From: Maricaulis virginensis
Lineage (GTDB): Bacteria > Pseudomonadota > Alphaproteobacteria > Caulobacterales > Maricaulaceae
NCBI RefSeq assembly: GCF_027922185.1
Contig: NZ_BSFE01000001.1
Span: 248,001-312,000, forward strand
DNA: 64,000 bases
Direction of reading: 5' to 3'
Part shown: in pieces, positions 40,111 through 48,607 of the stretch
Numbering within the stretch: the stretch's first letter is position 1
How the letters are laid out: each line of letters begins with the position of its first letter
Program-made: the position numbers and the translations under genes
The notes under the pieces: generated by a model
Seen by the model: only the letters and a program-made list of their open reading frames with translations
Told to the model about the DNA's origin: nothing
The model's database searches: none

Positions 40111-41022
40111 ATGCGTGAAGCGTATCGGGGCTGGGCAAGCGGATTTGCCGGAATGCTGATCTTCAGCGGATCCATGCCGGCGACCCGGATCGCGGTATCG
40201 GGCTTCGACCCGCTCTTCCTGACCGCGATGCGCGGCAGCATCGCCGGCGTGCTGGGCCTCCTGCTGCTCGTGGTGCTGCGCGAGCGCCGGCCGGCGCGGG
40301 GCGATCTGCTGCCGCTGGCGGCGACGGCGGCGGGCGTGGTGATCGGCTTTCCGCTGCTCTCGGCCCTGGCGCTGGAACGGGTCGATGCCGCCCGCTCGCT
40401 GGTCTTTCTCGGCCTCCTGCCGCTGATCACGGCGATCTTCGGTTTCCTGCGGGCCGGTGAGCGTCCGCATCCGGTCTTCTGGATTTTCTCGGGCCTCGGT
40501 GCGGCGCTGGTCGCCGGCTTTGCCCTCGGCCGCGGCGGCAGTTCCGACCTGATCGCCGACGGCATGATGATGGCGGGACTGATCCTGTGCGGCATGGCCT
40601 ATGCCGAGGGCGCGCGGCTGTCGCGGCATCTGGGCGGCTGGCAGGTGATTTCCTGGGCGCTGGTGCTGGCCCTGCCGGCGATGCTGGCCATCTCGCTGTT
40701 CACCGCGCCGGCGAGTTTTGACGGCATCGCCCTGCCGGTCTGGCTGAGCGTGGGCTATGTGTCGGTCTTCTCAATGCTGATCGGCTTCATCTTCTGGTAT
40801 CGCGGCCTGGCCCAGGGCGGTATCGCGGCGGTCAGCCAGCTGCAATTGCTGATGCCCTTCTTCGGTCTCATGCTGGCGGCCCTGCTGCTGCACGAGCAGA
40901 TCAGCGGTGCGATGATCGCCACAGCGGCCGGGATCGTGCTGTGCGTGGCCGGGGCCAAGCATTTCTCCCGTCCGGGATCGCGCAGCGCTGCCGCGTTCAC
41001 ACGCCTGCGCCGGCGTGCATAA
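40111..41022 (+). CDS. EamA/DMT-family transporter
   Basis: Inner-membrane drug/metabolite transporter, 303 aa with ten hydrophobic helices in two EamA repeats (about 8-130 and 150-285). Recognisable points are FSGSMPATRIAVSGFDPLFLTAMRG in the first repeat and MLIGFIFWYRGLAQGGIAAVSQLQLLMPFFG in the second. Family members export amino acids, vitamins or other small metabolites. A ribosome-binding site CAGGAGA lies 8 nt before the ATG. It is divergent from the MocR gene, which probably regulates it. Confidence 0.92.
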   Translation: MREAYRGWASGFAGMLIFSGSMPATRIAVSGFDPLFLTAMRGSIAGVLGLLLLVVLRERRPARGDLLPLAATAAGVVIGFPLLSALALERVDAARSLVFLGLLPLITAIFGFLRAGERPHPVFWIFSGLGAALVAGFALGRGGSSDLIADGMMMAGLILCGMAYAEGARLSRHLGGWQVISWALVLALPAMLAISLFTAPASFDGIALPVWLSVGYVSVFSMLIGFIFWYRGLAQGGIAAVSQLQLLMPFFGLMLAALLLHEQISGAMIATAAGIVLCVAGAKHFSRPGSRSAAAFTRLRRRA

Positions 41023-41053
41023 TCGGCCCCTGGAACAGAATCCCGAGCGGTGG

Positions 41054-41095
41054 CGTGATCAGGTGAGCCGGTTTCCCCTTCACCGGATCACGCTT
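41054..41095. repeat. AACCGGTT/GATCACGC repeat, palindromic copy
   Basis: GCGTGATCAGGTGA and TTCACCGGATCACGC form near-perfect inverted ends around GCCGGTTTCCCC. It is the same family as the tandem copies at 4213-4302. It lies between the transporter and the prephenate-dehydrogenase-like gene. Confidence 0.7.
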
Positions 41096-41117
41096 TGAAC
41101 GGTCCCACGGAGTCGCC

Positions 41118-41867
41118 ATGGCGAGTACCCCGGAAACCATGCCTGACGGGCGTCCCGCCATCGGCCTCATCGGTCTGGGCGCGTTCGGACAGCTGGCCGC
41201 GCGGCATCTGGCGCCCCATGCCGATCTGACCGGACATGATCCGCATGCCCCCATGCCGGACGGCGTGCAGGCCGTCACGCTGGCCGAAGCGGCAGCACAG
41301 CCGGTCGTCATCCTGGCCGTGCCGGTGCAGGCGCTGGGCGAGGTGGCCGCCGCCATCGCACCGCATATCCAGCCGGGCGCGCTGGTGATCGATGTGGCCT
41401 CGGTGAAGCTGGAGCCGATGCGCATCCTGCGCGAGACCCTGCCGGCGGGCACACGCATCCTGGGCACCCACCCGCTCTTCGGGCCGCAGAGTGCGGCGCA
41501 GGGTGTGGCCGGCCAGTCGATCGTGCTGTGCCCGGAACCGGGCGTGGACCCGGAGTGTGCGGCCAGCTTCCTGCGCGAGCGCCTGGCGCTGGACGTGCAT
41601 CTGTCCGACGCCGACACGCACGACCGCACTATGGCCAGCGTGCAGGCGCTGACCCATCTGGTCTCCAAGGTGATCACCGATCTCGACCTGCCGCCCGCAC
41701 CCTATACGACGCGCTCCTTCGAGCTTCTGGCGGAGGCGGCCCGGCTCGTCTCGCAGGACAGTGACGCGCTGTTCCGGGCCATCGAGCGGCATAATCCGCA
41801 TGCCGCCGATCTGCGCCGCCGCTTCTTCGAGGCGGCCCGGGCGCTGGACAAGCGTCTGGCCGAATAG
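41118..41867 (+). CDS. Prephenate/arogenate dehydrogenase-like protein
   Basis: 249 aa NAD(P)-dependent TyrA-family protein, probably acting in tyrosine synthesis on prephenate or arogenate. The Rossmann motif GLIGLGAFGQLAARHL lies near residue 16. Later motifs are ILAVPVQALGEV, IDVASVKLEPM and the substrate-site phrase GTHPLFGPQSA with its histidine near residue 117, followed by the helical C-terminal domain with QALTHLVSK. It is shorter than classical TyrA because the extended C-terminal dimer domain is trimmed. No other aromatic-pathway gene adjoins, so its physiological role needs direct proof. Confidence 0.85.
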   Translation: MASTPETMPDGRPAIGLIGLGAFGQLAARHLAPHADLTGHDPHAPMPDGVQAVTLAEAAAQPVVILAVPVQALGEVAAAIAPHIQPGALVIDVASVKLEPMRILRETLPAGTRILGTHPLFGPQSAAQGVAGQSIVLCPEPGVDPECAASFLRERLALDVHLSDADTHDRTMASVQALTHLVSKVITDLDLPPAPYTTRSFELLAEAARLVSQDSDALFRAIERHNPHAADLRRRFFEAARALDKRLAE

Positions 41868-41967
41868 CACCCGCTTAAGCGCTTGCTCACTTTCGGGGGG
41901 CATTCTGGTCATCAGCAACCGGACGGCAGTGTCCGGAGCATGAGTGCGCGGACCGGAGGGGAGGGCC

Positions 41968-43065
41968 ATGGCACGCGGCGAGATCCGTCCGGTCACACCG
42001 GACGATATTCCGGCGATCACCCGCATCGTGCGCGATTGCGGCTTTCCCGAGCGCTCGGAGGCGGGCTGGCACTGGGTGCTGTTCGAAAATCCCGACCAGG
42101 ATGGCATCCCGTCCGGCTGGGTGTGCGAGCGCGGCGGTGCCGTGGTGGGCCTGATCGGCAATTTCGCCTCGCGCTACCGGATCGGCGAGCGCACGCTGCG
42201 CGCTGCCATCGGCCACACGCTGGTGACCGACCTCTCCGCAGGGCGCCAGGCCGGGATCACCCTGGCGCGTCACGGCCTGCGCCAGACCGGCGTCGACGTC
42301 TATTCCACCCTCAACAATAATGGCTTGTCTGCGCGCATCCTGCCGCGGATCGGCGCTGCGCCCTGGCTGGGCGAGGCGGGGCGGGTGTGGCTGGAATGGC
42401 CGACAGCGCCGCTGCGTATCGCGCTGACCCGGCTGCAGAAGGCGCTGCACCGGCTGCCGCCGGATCGCGAGCGCTTCAGCCGGGTGTTCGCGCTGGGCCT
42501 GGATACCGCCGACCGGCCGGCGCCGCGTGTGACGGTGGAGCCGCTGGACCGGGCTGACGATGTCGATCTCGCCCGCCTGACAGAGCGGCTGGCCGCGTCG
42601 GGTGAGGCGGTGCGGGTTTTCGACCGTGAACGGCTGGACTATCGCCGCCGCGACCCCGACCGGGCCGGCGGGTTCGACTATCTCCTCGCGCGCATCGACG
42701 GTGTGCCGGCGCTGCTGGCCGGGACGCTGCTGACCAAGCCTTCGGCCGACGGGCTGGAGCATGTCGAGATCGTCGACTGGCTGGGCGTGGACGATGAGGA
42801 CGGCATTGCCGCCCAGATCGCGGTTCTGCGGCATATCCTGGCGTGCGCGCGGCGGGCCGGTGTGGCCAAGGTGCGGCTGCATTTCCCCCGGGCGGTTCCC
42901 GGGGCCGTCATCAGGGCCGGGGGCTGGTGCCTGACCCGCCGGCTCGACTACGACCCCTGCCATGTCCAGTTCCGCGACGACGCCATGCGCCAGGCCTGGA
43001 CGCCGCGCCCCGGCGATGCCGACTACTTCTTCGCCTACCGCACGCCGCCGGGCTTGATGCGGTAA
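41968..43065 (+). CDS. GNAT-family N-acetyltransferase-like protein, 365 aa
   Basis: The first 150 residues resemble a GNAT acyl-CoA domain: IRPVTPDDIPAITRIVRDCGF, GWVCERGGAVVGLIGNF, IGHTLVTDLSAGRQAGITLARHGL, and VDVYSTLNNNGLSARILPRIGA. The rest may be a second, degenerate GNAT-like domain (from about residue 188, VTVEPLDRADDVDL). The start at ATG 41968 follows GGAGGGGAGG. The target is unknown. The neighbouring convergent gene encodes a CelD-type acetyltransferase, so the pair may act on exopolysaccharide or holdfast. This context link is inference. Confidence 0.72.
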   Translation: MARGEIRPVTPDDIPAITRIVRDCGFPERSEAGWHWVLFENPDQDGIPSGWVCERGGAVVGLIGNFASRYRIGERTLRAAIGHTLVTDLSAGRQAGITLARHGLRQTGVDVYSTLNNNGLSARILPRIGAAPWLGEAGRVWLEWPTAPLRIALTRLQKALHRLPPDRERFSRVFALGLDTADRPAPRVTVEPLDRADDVDLARLTERLAASGEAVRVFDRERLDYRRRDPDRAGGFDYLLARIDGVPALLAGTLLTKPSADGLEHVEIVDWLGVDDEDGIAAQIAVLRHILACARRAGVAKVRLHFPRAVPGAVIRAGGWCLTRRLDYDPCHVQFRDDAMRQAWTPRPGDADYFFAYRTPPGLMR

Positions 43066-43073
43066 CGACGCGC

Positions 43074-44213
43074 CTACCCCGCCGGGAAGAAGCGCCGCAG
43101 GGCGCTGAGCGTGCCGCGGGTGCGGCCGCGCAAGCTGGTTTCCGCGGCACAGATCTGGTCGAGCCGGCGGCGGGTGCGGCCGATCAGGCGGGCCAGCACG
43201 CCCGGACCGGCATGTTCCAGCCGGTGCAAGGTATCGCGGACGGGCCGGAAGGCGGTGCGGCGGCTTTCCGCGAACAGGGTCGCCGACACACCGGTGCGCT
43301 CGCCATTGGCGAAATAGTCCTTGTAGCCGTGCTCGGCCGTGCCGGCGTCATATTCCTCGACGCCGCGCGCGGCGATCTCGGGCAGAAGATGCATCACCAG
43401 AAGATGGCCGGGCGAATAGGCGGCAAAGCGGGGCTCATACCCGGCCAGCCAGCCATGCATGACCGGGCCGGAGCGCAGGTTGAACTCGGCCGCGACGAAC
43501 GCGCCGCCCGCTTCCAGCACAAAAAGCTCCGCGCCGAAATCGCTGCCGGCGCGCGGCTGGTGCAGGCTTTCCAGCAGGGCCCGTACCCAGGCCGGGGAGA
43601 GCACGTCGTGCAGGCCCGAGCGCACCAGCTGGGCGCGCTTGAGGTCGAGCAGCCGGCCCAGCGCCTCGCTGTCCGGCCCGGCGCGGGTCAGGGTGACCGG
43701 GCCATGATCGGCGGCGAGCTTGCGGCCGAGGCGGCGCAGTTTCTTGAAATGGCGCGGGTGACGGCGGGTGAGCGCGTCGAGCGTGGCCTGACCTCCGGCG
43801 CTGAGGTCGGTGACCAGCGAGCGGGTTGTTTCCTCATGCAGGGCCGGACCGCCGGGGCGGCAGGTCATGTTCGAGGCCGTGTGACCGGCCAGGCCCAGCG
43901 CATCGATCATGCGGGCCGGGGTCAGCGTGCTGCCCGGCGCGACAAGAGGTCCGTTCCAGTCGGCAAAGGGCGCACCGGCGGGCCGCGTCCAGCCATCGCG
44001 GGCCACATGCAGCGGCCAGGCGGCGACCAGCGTCTCGTCCTCGAAGGCAAGGCCGATGAAAGTGTCGGGGCGAACCTGCGCAACGGCGCGGGCAAAAGCA
44101 GGATCGAGGAAGGGGCTGTGACAGCCGGGGCAGGCAGCGCGCAGGCGGGCAAGGGACTGCCAATCCCTCTCGCTCAGTGCGTCGGCCTCGACCAGCTGGA
44201 ATGTCTCGCGCAT
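43074..44213 (-). CDS. CelD/BcsL-type (GNAT_6, FemAB-like) acetyltransferase
   Basis: 379 aa cytoplasmic protein of the GNAT_6 class, found in polysaccharide-producing loci of alphaproteobacteria. Features are the N-terminal PFLDPAFARAVAQVRPDTFIGLAFED segment, the RRHPRHFKKLRRLGRKL helix, GGAFVAAEFNLRSGPVMHGWLAGYEPRFAAYSPGHLL near residues 240-275 (acyl-CoA site), and DAGTAEHGYKDYFANGE. FemAB-like relatives modify holdfast or exopolysaccharide. Which sugar or protein it acylates is unknown. It ends 8 bp from the convergent GNAT gene. Confidence 0.82.
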   Translation of the reverse strand: MRETFQLVEADALSERDWQSLARLRAACPGCHSPFLDPAFARAVAQVRPDTFIGLAFEDETLVAAWPLHVARDGWTRPAGAPFADWNGPLVAPGSTLTPARMIDALGLAGHTASNMTCRPGGPALHEETTRSLVTDLSAGGQATLDALTRRHPRHFKKLRRLGRKLAADHGPVTLTRAGPDSEALGRLLDLKRAQLVRSGLHDVLSPAWVRALLESLHQPRAGSDFGAELFVLEAGGAFVAAEFNLRSGPVMHGWLAGYEPRFAAYSPGHLLVMHLLPEIAARGVEEYDAGTAEHGYKDYFANGERTGVSATLFAESRRTAFRPVRDTLHRLEHAGPGVLARLIGRTRRRLDQICAAETSLRGRTRGTLSALRRFFPAG

Positions 44214-44398
44214 CGCTCATCCCTCGTGTGCCGGTGCAGGAAGTCTCGCGTCCGGCAGGGACTCGTCATGCGAGTTTCATGCCGGAAGAAACGGCGATGC
44301 AGACGGGTCTGGCTGTGCGGAATCGGAACGCTCGGGCGCGGGAAAAACGGTCAGGGATCGGCCTGCACTCGTAGGGAAATTCGCTATCAGGAGAAGAA

Positions 44399-44474
44399 TG
44401 GCTCCCCGGGACGGGCTCGAACCGCCGACCCGGTGATTAACAGTCACCTGCTCTACCAACTGAGCTACCGGGGA
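44399..44474 (-). tRNA. tRNA-Asn (GTT)
   Basis: Full cloverleaf with encoded CCA (44399-44401). Acceptor TCCCCGG pairs with CCGGGGA, the D arm is GCTC/GAGC, anticodon stem GGTGA/TCACC encloses CTGTTAA with anticodon GTT, and the T arm is GGCGG-TTCGAGC-CCGTC. It reads AAC and AAT codons. It lies just downstream, on the same strand, of a terminator and possible small RNA. Confidence 0.97.
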
Positions 44475-44564
44475 ATACCGTTCTCTCAAGCGAGGACCGG
44501 CTTTTATCAGAGCTTCTGTTCAGGGCGCAAGCACCCTGCTGCTCAAGACCTGCCGGTTTCCTGC

Positions 44565-44594
44565 AAAAAAAATCGGGAGCCGCGAAGGCTCCCG
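44565..44594 (-). terminator. Orphan minus-strand terminator, possible 3' end of a small RNA
   Basis: On the minus strand CGGGAGCC, 5-nt loop, GGCTCCCG is followed by A and eight T, a textbook intrinsic terminator. No minus-strand gene precedes it for over 1.6 kb. It therefore ends an unannotated transcript, most simply a small RNA starting somewhere in 44600-44800. Confidence 0.7.
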
Positions 44595-44760
44595 AAAAGG
44601 CATTGGGTGGATGGTGGGGTGTCTTCACGGGAAGACGCGTACAGATTTGGTTGAGAACCCTTAAGGCGGAGTTAACGGGGTCGGGAAAATTGGGAAAATG
44701 GTTCACCGTCCTTGCCGGTTCCCTAATGGATTCATGGAAATGAGCGGCTTTTTGAAGATT
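44595..44760 (-). ncRNA. Candidate small RNA preceding tRNA-Asn
   Basis: Proposed only because a strong minus-strand terminator stands without a gene. The span upstream (44595 to about 44760) lacks a credible reading frame with start signals. It contains a CtrA box that could control it. The 5' end is not known, so the right boundary given is a guess. Confidence 0.3.
44661..44675. promoter_or_regulatory. Perfect CtrA box TTAA-N7-TTAA
   Basis: TTAAGGCGGAGTTAA, followed by C, exactly fits the consensus for the cell-cycle response regulator CtrA of Caulobacterales. It lies about 195 bp before the DUF962 start and close to the candidate small RNA on the other strand, so the target could be either. 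Confidence 0.6.
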
Positions 44761-44869
44761 TTTTGTTAGCCATGTTTTTTGCGGTTTCCGGTTCCGGGGC
44801 CGGCCGTGCTAGTGATTCGGCCTGCCGATACGGGAGTTCGACACGGCAGTTCGATACGGGGAGGTGACG

Positions 44870-45226
44870 ATGCGCGAACACACGACTTTCAGCTCTTTCT
44901 GGCCCTATTACCTGCGCGAGCATGCCCGTCCGGCGACGCGCAACTGGCATTATGTCGGGTCCACCCTGGCGATCCTGGTGCTGATCGCGGCGCTGGCGAC
45001 GCAGACCTGGTGGGGCCTGCTGGCCGTTCCGGTCGCAGGCTATTTCTTCGCCTGGGTGAGCCACGCCTTCGTCGAGCGCAACAAGCCGGCGACTTTCACC
45101 TATCCGCTCTGGTCGCTGATCAGCGACTATCGCATGTTCGGCCTCTTCCTGACGGGCCGCCTCGATGGCGAACTGGAAAAGGCGGGTGTACGTCCGGACG
45201 GTACGGTGGAAGCGGAACGCGCCTGA
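44870..45226 (+). CDS. DUF962/Mpo1-like membrane protein
   Basis: 118 aa, from ATG 44870 with GGGGAGG upstream. Two hydrophobic segments (about 28-46 and 48-66) cross the membrane. The family motif is complete: FWPYYLREHARPATRNWHYVGS with the first conserved histidine pair, and AWVSHAFVERNKPATFTYPLWSLISDYRMF with the second. In yeast Mpo1 these histidines bind iron for oxidation of 2-hydroxy fatty acids. The same chemistry is plausible but unproven here. A perfect CtrA box lies upstream. Confidence 0.88.
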   Translation: MREHTTFSSFWPYYLREHARPATRNWHYVGSTLAILVLIAALATQTWWGLLAVPVAGYFFAWVSHAFVERNKPATFTYPLWSLISDYRMFGLFLTGRLDGELEKAGVRPDGTVEAERA

Positions 45227-46205
45227 TCTTCCCGGCGGGCCAAGGGCCTGCACGATTGAGCCGCGGTTTTCTCCCCGTATTCCCGCTCCACTTCCCCCGG
45301 CCTTGTGCCGGGGTCCGGCTGAGCCTGCATCTGAAACGCCGCCAGACCCCGGAATAAATCCGGGGAAAGCGGCTCGGTGCTCTTCTTCCCCACCTCGTGG
45401 GGAAGTGGGCCGCGGCGTTAGCCGCGGGTCGAAGGGGCTGGCGCGGCGCCCCTCCGTCTCGCCGCCTTGCGGCGATCCACCTCCCCATGGAATGGGGAGG
45501 AAAGGCGTGTCAGCACAAAACCCTCCACGGGCAGAACCCTGGAGCGATGAGAGGGGTGCGGGATGCACGGCGGACATCGTGTCCGGATTTGAAGGTTTGG
45601 TGGTGATGCCCGGGGCATCCCGCACGCGGAGATTTACCCGGGTCCCTTGCGGGCCCCGTCTCGAAACCTGCAGGCACGCTCCGGTCGAGCTTTGTGCCGG
45701 TGTCCCCGCAGATGGCCACGCCGGAGCCTGATGCTGTCACCCACCAGGCGCGGACGAGCTCCGCACGCTCCCGGGCACAAGGGACTGAGCTCATGCCTCC
45801 CATCCCGGAAACCGCTGACGAGCATACGCGCAGTTGAGCGGGCGGGGATAAATCTCCCGCGCTTTTCTCTCTCCCCCGTCATCCCCCGGCGTGTCCGGGG
45901 GATATCAGCCATCCCGTTGGCGGAGACAAGTTCCTCGCTTTGCAGCGAAATCACCCCCCGGCGAGCGCAGGTCCCCCGGACACGCCGGGGGATGACGGCG
46001 GGTTGGATAGGGTGAGTGAGGCGGGGATAAGTGCGAGATGGCGGCCACCGCGCCTCACGAACCGGGCCCTGACTGAAGCCCGCGCCCCCGAAAGCGGGTG
46101 GCCGGGAGAAGCCGAGGGTGTTCAGGGTGCTTGAGGCGATGGCTTTGGCCAGCTCTGCCGGAACTCCCTCTCCCCGGGGAGAGGGGGAAGCCACGGTAAT
46201 CGCCA
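45227..46205. repeat. About 980 bp of clustered intergenic repeats, no genes
   Basis: No credible gene. Units seen: a TTTCCCCGGAC-family copy at about 45285-45378 (CCCCCGGCCTTGTGCCGGGG ... CCGGAATAAATCCGGGG); a CTTCCCCAC...GTGGGGAAG / CCTCCCCATGGAATGGGGAGG unit at about 45385-45505; a GTCATCCC-family copy at 45878-45996; and a CTCTCCCCGGGGAGAGGGGGAAG hairpin near 46165. The pieces between (45510-45870 and 46000-46160) show no structure I can name. Long open frames here are chance products of GC-rich sequence. Confidence 0.65.
45878..45996. repeat. Interspersed palindromic repeat, GTCATCCC family, copy 3
   Basis: Begins GTCATCCCCCGGCGTGTCCG and ends with the exact complement CGGACACGCCGGGGGATGAC, giving 20-bp perfect inverted ends. 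Confidence 0.85.
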
Positions 46206-47726
46206 TTAAAGCCCCTTCAGCACCGCCTCTGCCCGGTCGCGATAGGCCTGGCGTTTTGCCTCGTCCATCCGGTCCCAGTTTTTATAGACCGGGCCGAGGC
46301 GCGGATTGCCGCGCAGGCGGTCGGCATTGCGGTCGAGGAAGTCCCAGTAGAGGGCATTGAACGGGCAGGATTTGGGTCCCGTCTTGTCCTTCACGTCATA
46401 GCGGCAGCCGGCGCAATAATCCGACATGCGGTCGATATAGGCGCCGCTGGCGGCATAGGGTTTCGAGCCGAGAAGGCCGCCATCGGCGAATTGCGACATG
46501 CCGATCGTGTTGGGCGCCTCCACCCATTCGAAAGCGTCGATATAGACGGCCAGATACCATTCATGCAGGGCGTGCGGGTCGATGCCGGCGATCAGGGCGA
46601 ATGTGCCGGTGACCATCAGGCGCTGGATGTGGTGCGCATAGGCCTCGCGCCGCGTCTGGCCGATGGCTGCGGCCAGGCAGGCCATGTCCGTCTCGCCGCT
46701 CCAGTAGAAGTCCGGCAGGGGGCGGGTGGCCTCAAGCGCATTGCGGCGGACATAGTCCGGCCCTTCGCGCCAGTAGATGCCGCGCACATATTCACGCCAG
46801 CCGATGATCTGGCGGATGAAGCCCTCGACGGCGTTGAGCGGGGCCTCGCCGGCTTGCCAGGCGGCTTCGGCGCGGCGGCACACGTCCAACGGATCGAGCA
46901 GGCCGGCATTGATGTAGGCCGACAGGACGGAGTGATAGAGGAAGGCCTCGCCTTTCAGCATGGCGTCCTGATAGTCGCCGAAATCCTTGAGGGCCGTGGC
47001 GATGAAATGGTCGAGCGCCTTTTCGGCATCGGCCCGGGTCACCGCGAAGCGGAAGGGCCGCAGATCGCCGAAACCGTCCGGGAAGCGCGCCTCGACCAGG
47101 TCCAGCACGTCGCGCGTGATCGCGTCGGGCTCGGCGCCGAAAGGCTGCGGCATGAACAGGTTGCCGCTGGCGGGCTTGCGGTTCTCGCTGTCGAAATTCC
47201 AGCGGCCGCCGGCCGGCTTGCCGCCCTCCATCAGAAGACCGGTGCGCTGGCGCATCTCGCGATAGAAATATTCCATGCGCAGCTGTTTGCGCCCGTCGGC
47301 CCAGCGGTTGAAATCATCGTGCGAGCAGATGAAGCGGTCGTCTTCCAGGATGATGACCGGCAGGCCGAAGCGCTCTTCCCAGCTTTCCATTTCCGCGCGC
47401 AGCCGCCATTCACCGGGTTCGGTCAGGATGAGGCGCTTGTAGTTGCCTGCCGCCAGCGCATCGGCGACGGCGCTCGCCAGCTCGGGGCAGGGCGGGGTCT
47501 CGTCGAAGGCGCGGTAGATGACGTGCCGCCCGGCCGCGCGCAGCTCGCCGGCGAAATGGCGCATGGCGGAGAAGATGAAGGCGATCTTCTTGCGGTGATG
47601 CCAGACGTATTCCGTCTCCGCCGTGACCTCGGCCATCAGGATGTCGGCATCGCCGGGCTGCAGCTGGCGCAGACCGGGCAGGCCGGGGCTCAGCTGGTCG
47701 CCCAGAACAAGGACAAGGTCTTTCAT
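46206..47726 (-). CDS. Fe-S (6-4) photolyase / cryptochrome (PhrB/CryB family)
   Basis: 506 aa from ATG 47726 (an in-frame TTG at 47732 is less likely). The N-terminal Rossmann-like domain begins LVLVLGDQLSPGL, typical of the Fe-S bacterial cryptochromes and photolyases. The C-terminal helical FAD domain carries GWREYVRGIYWREGP, HHIQRLMVTGTFALIAGIDP and EWYLAVYIDAFEWVEAPNTIGMSQFADGG. Four cysteines of the 4Fe-4S cluster fit: one in DVCRRAE, then CAGC, and C 13 residues on in KSCPFNALYWDF. It repairs UV (6-4) photoproducts using blue light and FAD, or acts as a light sensor. The gene is divergent from the SDR gene. Confidence 0.92.
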   Translation of the reverse strand: MKDLVLVLGDQLSPGLPGLRQLQPGDADILMAEVTAETEYVWHHRKKIAFIFSAMRHFAGELRAAGRHVIYRAFDETPPCPELASAVADALAAGNYKRLILTEPGEWRLRAEMESWEERFGLPVIILEDDRFICSHDDFNRWADGRKQLRMEYFYREMRQRTGLLMEGGKPAGGRWNFDSENRKPASGNLFMPQPFGAEPDAITRDVLDLVEARFPDGFGDLRPFRFAVTRADAEKALDHFIATALKDFGDYQDAMLKGEAFLYHSVLSAYINAGLLDPLDVCRRAEAAWQAGEAPLNAVEGFIRQIIGWREYVRGIYWREGPDYVRRNALEATRPLPDFYWSGETDMACLAAAIGQTRREAYAHHIQRLMVTGTFALIAGIDPHALHEWYLAVYIDAFEWVEAPNTIGMSQFADGGLLGSKPYAASGAYIDRMSDYCAGCRYDVKDKTGPKSCPFNALYWDFLDRNADRLRGNPRLGPVYKNWDRMDEAKRQAYRDRAEAVLKGL

Positions 47727-47805
47727 CGTCAATCCGATCCGCTTTCACCGGGGATACGTAGGAGACGGGGAGAAGGACCAGTTAAAGGGTGCGAAAGGTG
47801 CAGCC

Positions 47806-48495
47806 ATGACGCAGACGGCGTTGATAATCGGTGCGACGGGCGGGGTCGGCCGCGCGCTGGCCGATGTGCTGGAGGCACGGGGCGCCCACGAGCGCGTGGT
47901 GCGGCTGTCGCGACAGCCGGATCCGGCGGTGGATGTGTGCGACGAGGCTTCGATTGCGCGAGCGGCGGCCTGGCTGGCGGCCGAAGGTGTTGCGTTGCGC
48001 CTGGTCATCGATGCCACCGGCTTCCTGCACGACGAGACATTCCGGCCCGAGCGGGGTCTGGCGGAGATCGATCCGGACCATATGGCCAAGGCCTTTGCGG
48101 TCAATGCGACGGGGCCGGCGCTCCTGATGAAGCACTTCCTGCCGCTGCTGCCGCGCGAGGGCCGCAGCGTGTTCGCCACCCTGTCCGCCCGGGTCGGCTC
48201 GATCGGCGATAACCGGCTGGGCGGCTGGCATGCCTATCGCGCCTCCAAGGCCGCGCTCAACCAGCTGGTGCGCGGTGCCGCCATCGAGCTGGGCCGCAAG
48301 CGTCGCGAGGCGATCTGCGTGGCACTCCATCCGGGCACGGTGGAAACGCCGCTGTCCCGGCCCTTCGCCCGGTCCGGCCTCGCCGTGCGGTCACCGGATG
48401 TGGCGGCGAAGGAGATACTCGCCGTGATCGGCGCGCTGACACCGGCCGACAGCGGCGGCTTCTTCGATCACAAGGGGGAGCGGGTGGCGTATTGA
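47806..48495 (+). CDS. Short-chain dehydrogenase/reductase family protein
   Basis: 229 aa cytoplasmic SDR. The cofactor motif is ALIIGATGGVGRAL near residue 5. The NATGPALLMKHFLPLL segment corresponds to the NNAG/helix region. Catalytic serine falls in ATLSARVGSIGDN and the YxxxK motif is YRASK near residue 145. The tail HPGTVETPLSRPF resembles the PGxxxT segment. It is closest in layout to C-factor/short SDRs next to photolyase genes in some proteobacteria. The substrate is unknown. It is divergent from the photolyase, sharing a 79-bp intergenic region. Confidence 0.88.
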   Translation: MTQTALIIGATGGVGRALADVLEARGAHERVVRLSRQPDPAVDVCDEASIARAAAWLAAEGVALRLVIDATGFLHDETFRPERGLAEIDPDHMAKAFAVNATGPALLMKHFLPLLPREGRSVFATLSARVGSIGDNRLGGWHAYRASKAALNQLVRGAAIELGRKRREAICVALHPGTVETPLSRPFARSGLAVRSPDVAAKEILAVIGALTPADSGGFFDHKGERVAY

Positions 48496-48542
48496 GGGGG
48501 AGCGGCTCGCGAACAGTCCGCCTACGCCAGGGCTTCGGCGTG

Positions 48543-48607
48543 ACAGCCTTCGCTCGGGTAATGTGGGGGCTTGCCTAGCCGAAGCTCGCGCTAGCGAGCG
48601 AAGGCTG
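48543..48607. repeat. Inverted repeat flanking the tRNA-Cys 3' end
   Basis: CAGCCTTCGCTCG (48543-48555) and CGAGCGAAGGCTG (48595-48607) are perfect inverted arms around a 39-bp centre. The structure overlaps the encoded CCA of tRNA-Cys. It resembles the TCCTTCGCTGAAGCTTCGGAGGA repeat near tRNA-Val at about 17518-17541. Confidence 0.65.

Larger units (their letters stand above)
44475..44869. other. Intergenic region holding a candidate sRNA, a CtrA box and a gene promoter
   Basis: I see no protein gene in this 395-bp stretch. It holds the tRNA-Asn upstream flank, an orphan minus-strand terminator (44565-44594), a perfect CtrA box (44661-44675) and the leader of the DUF962 gene. Confidence 0.5.

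Noticed and set aside
44437..44706. An 89-codon frame across the candidate small RNA and tRNA-Asn.
   Set aside because: It reads through the strong terminator and into the tRNA, so it cannot be a normal gene.
44732..45625. A 297-codon minus-strand frame over the DUF962 gene and repeats.
   Set aside because: It runs through intergenic repeats and antisense to a clear gene, with no start signal or motif.
45634..46206. A 190-codon minus-strand frame next to the photolyase gene.
   Set aside because: It spans a 20-bp inverted-end repeat in both orientations and has no coding motif.
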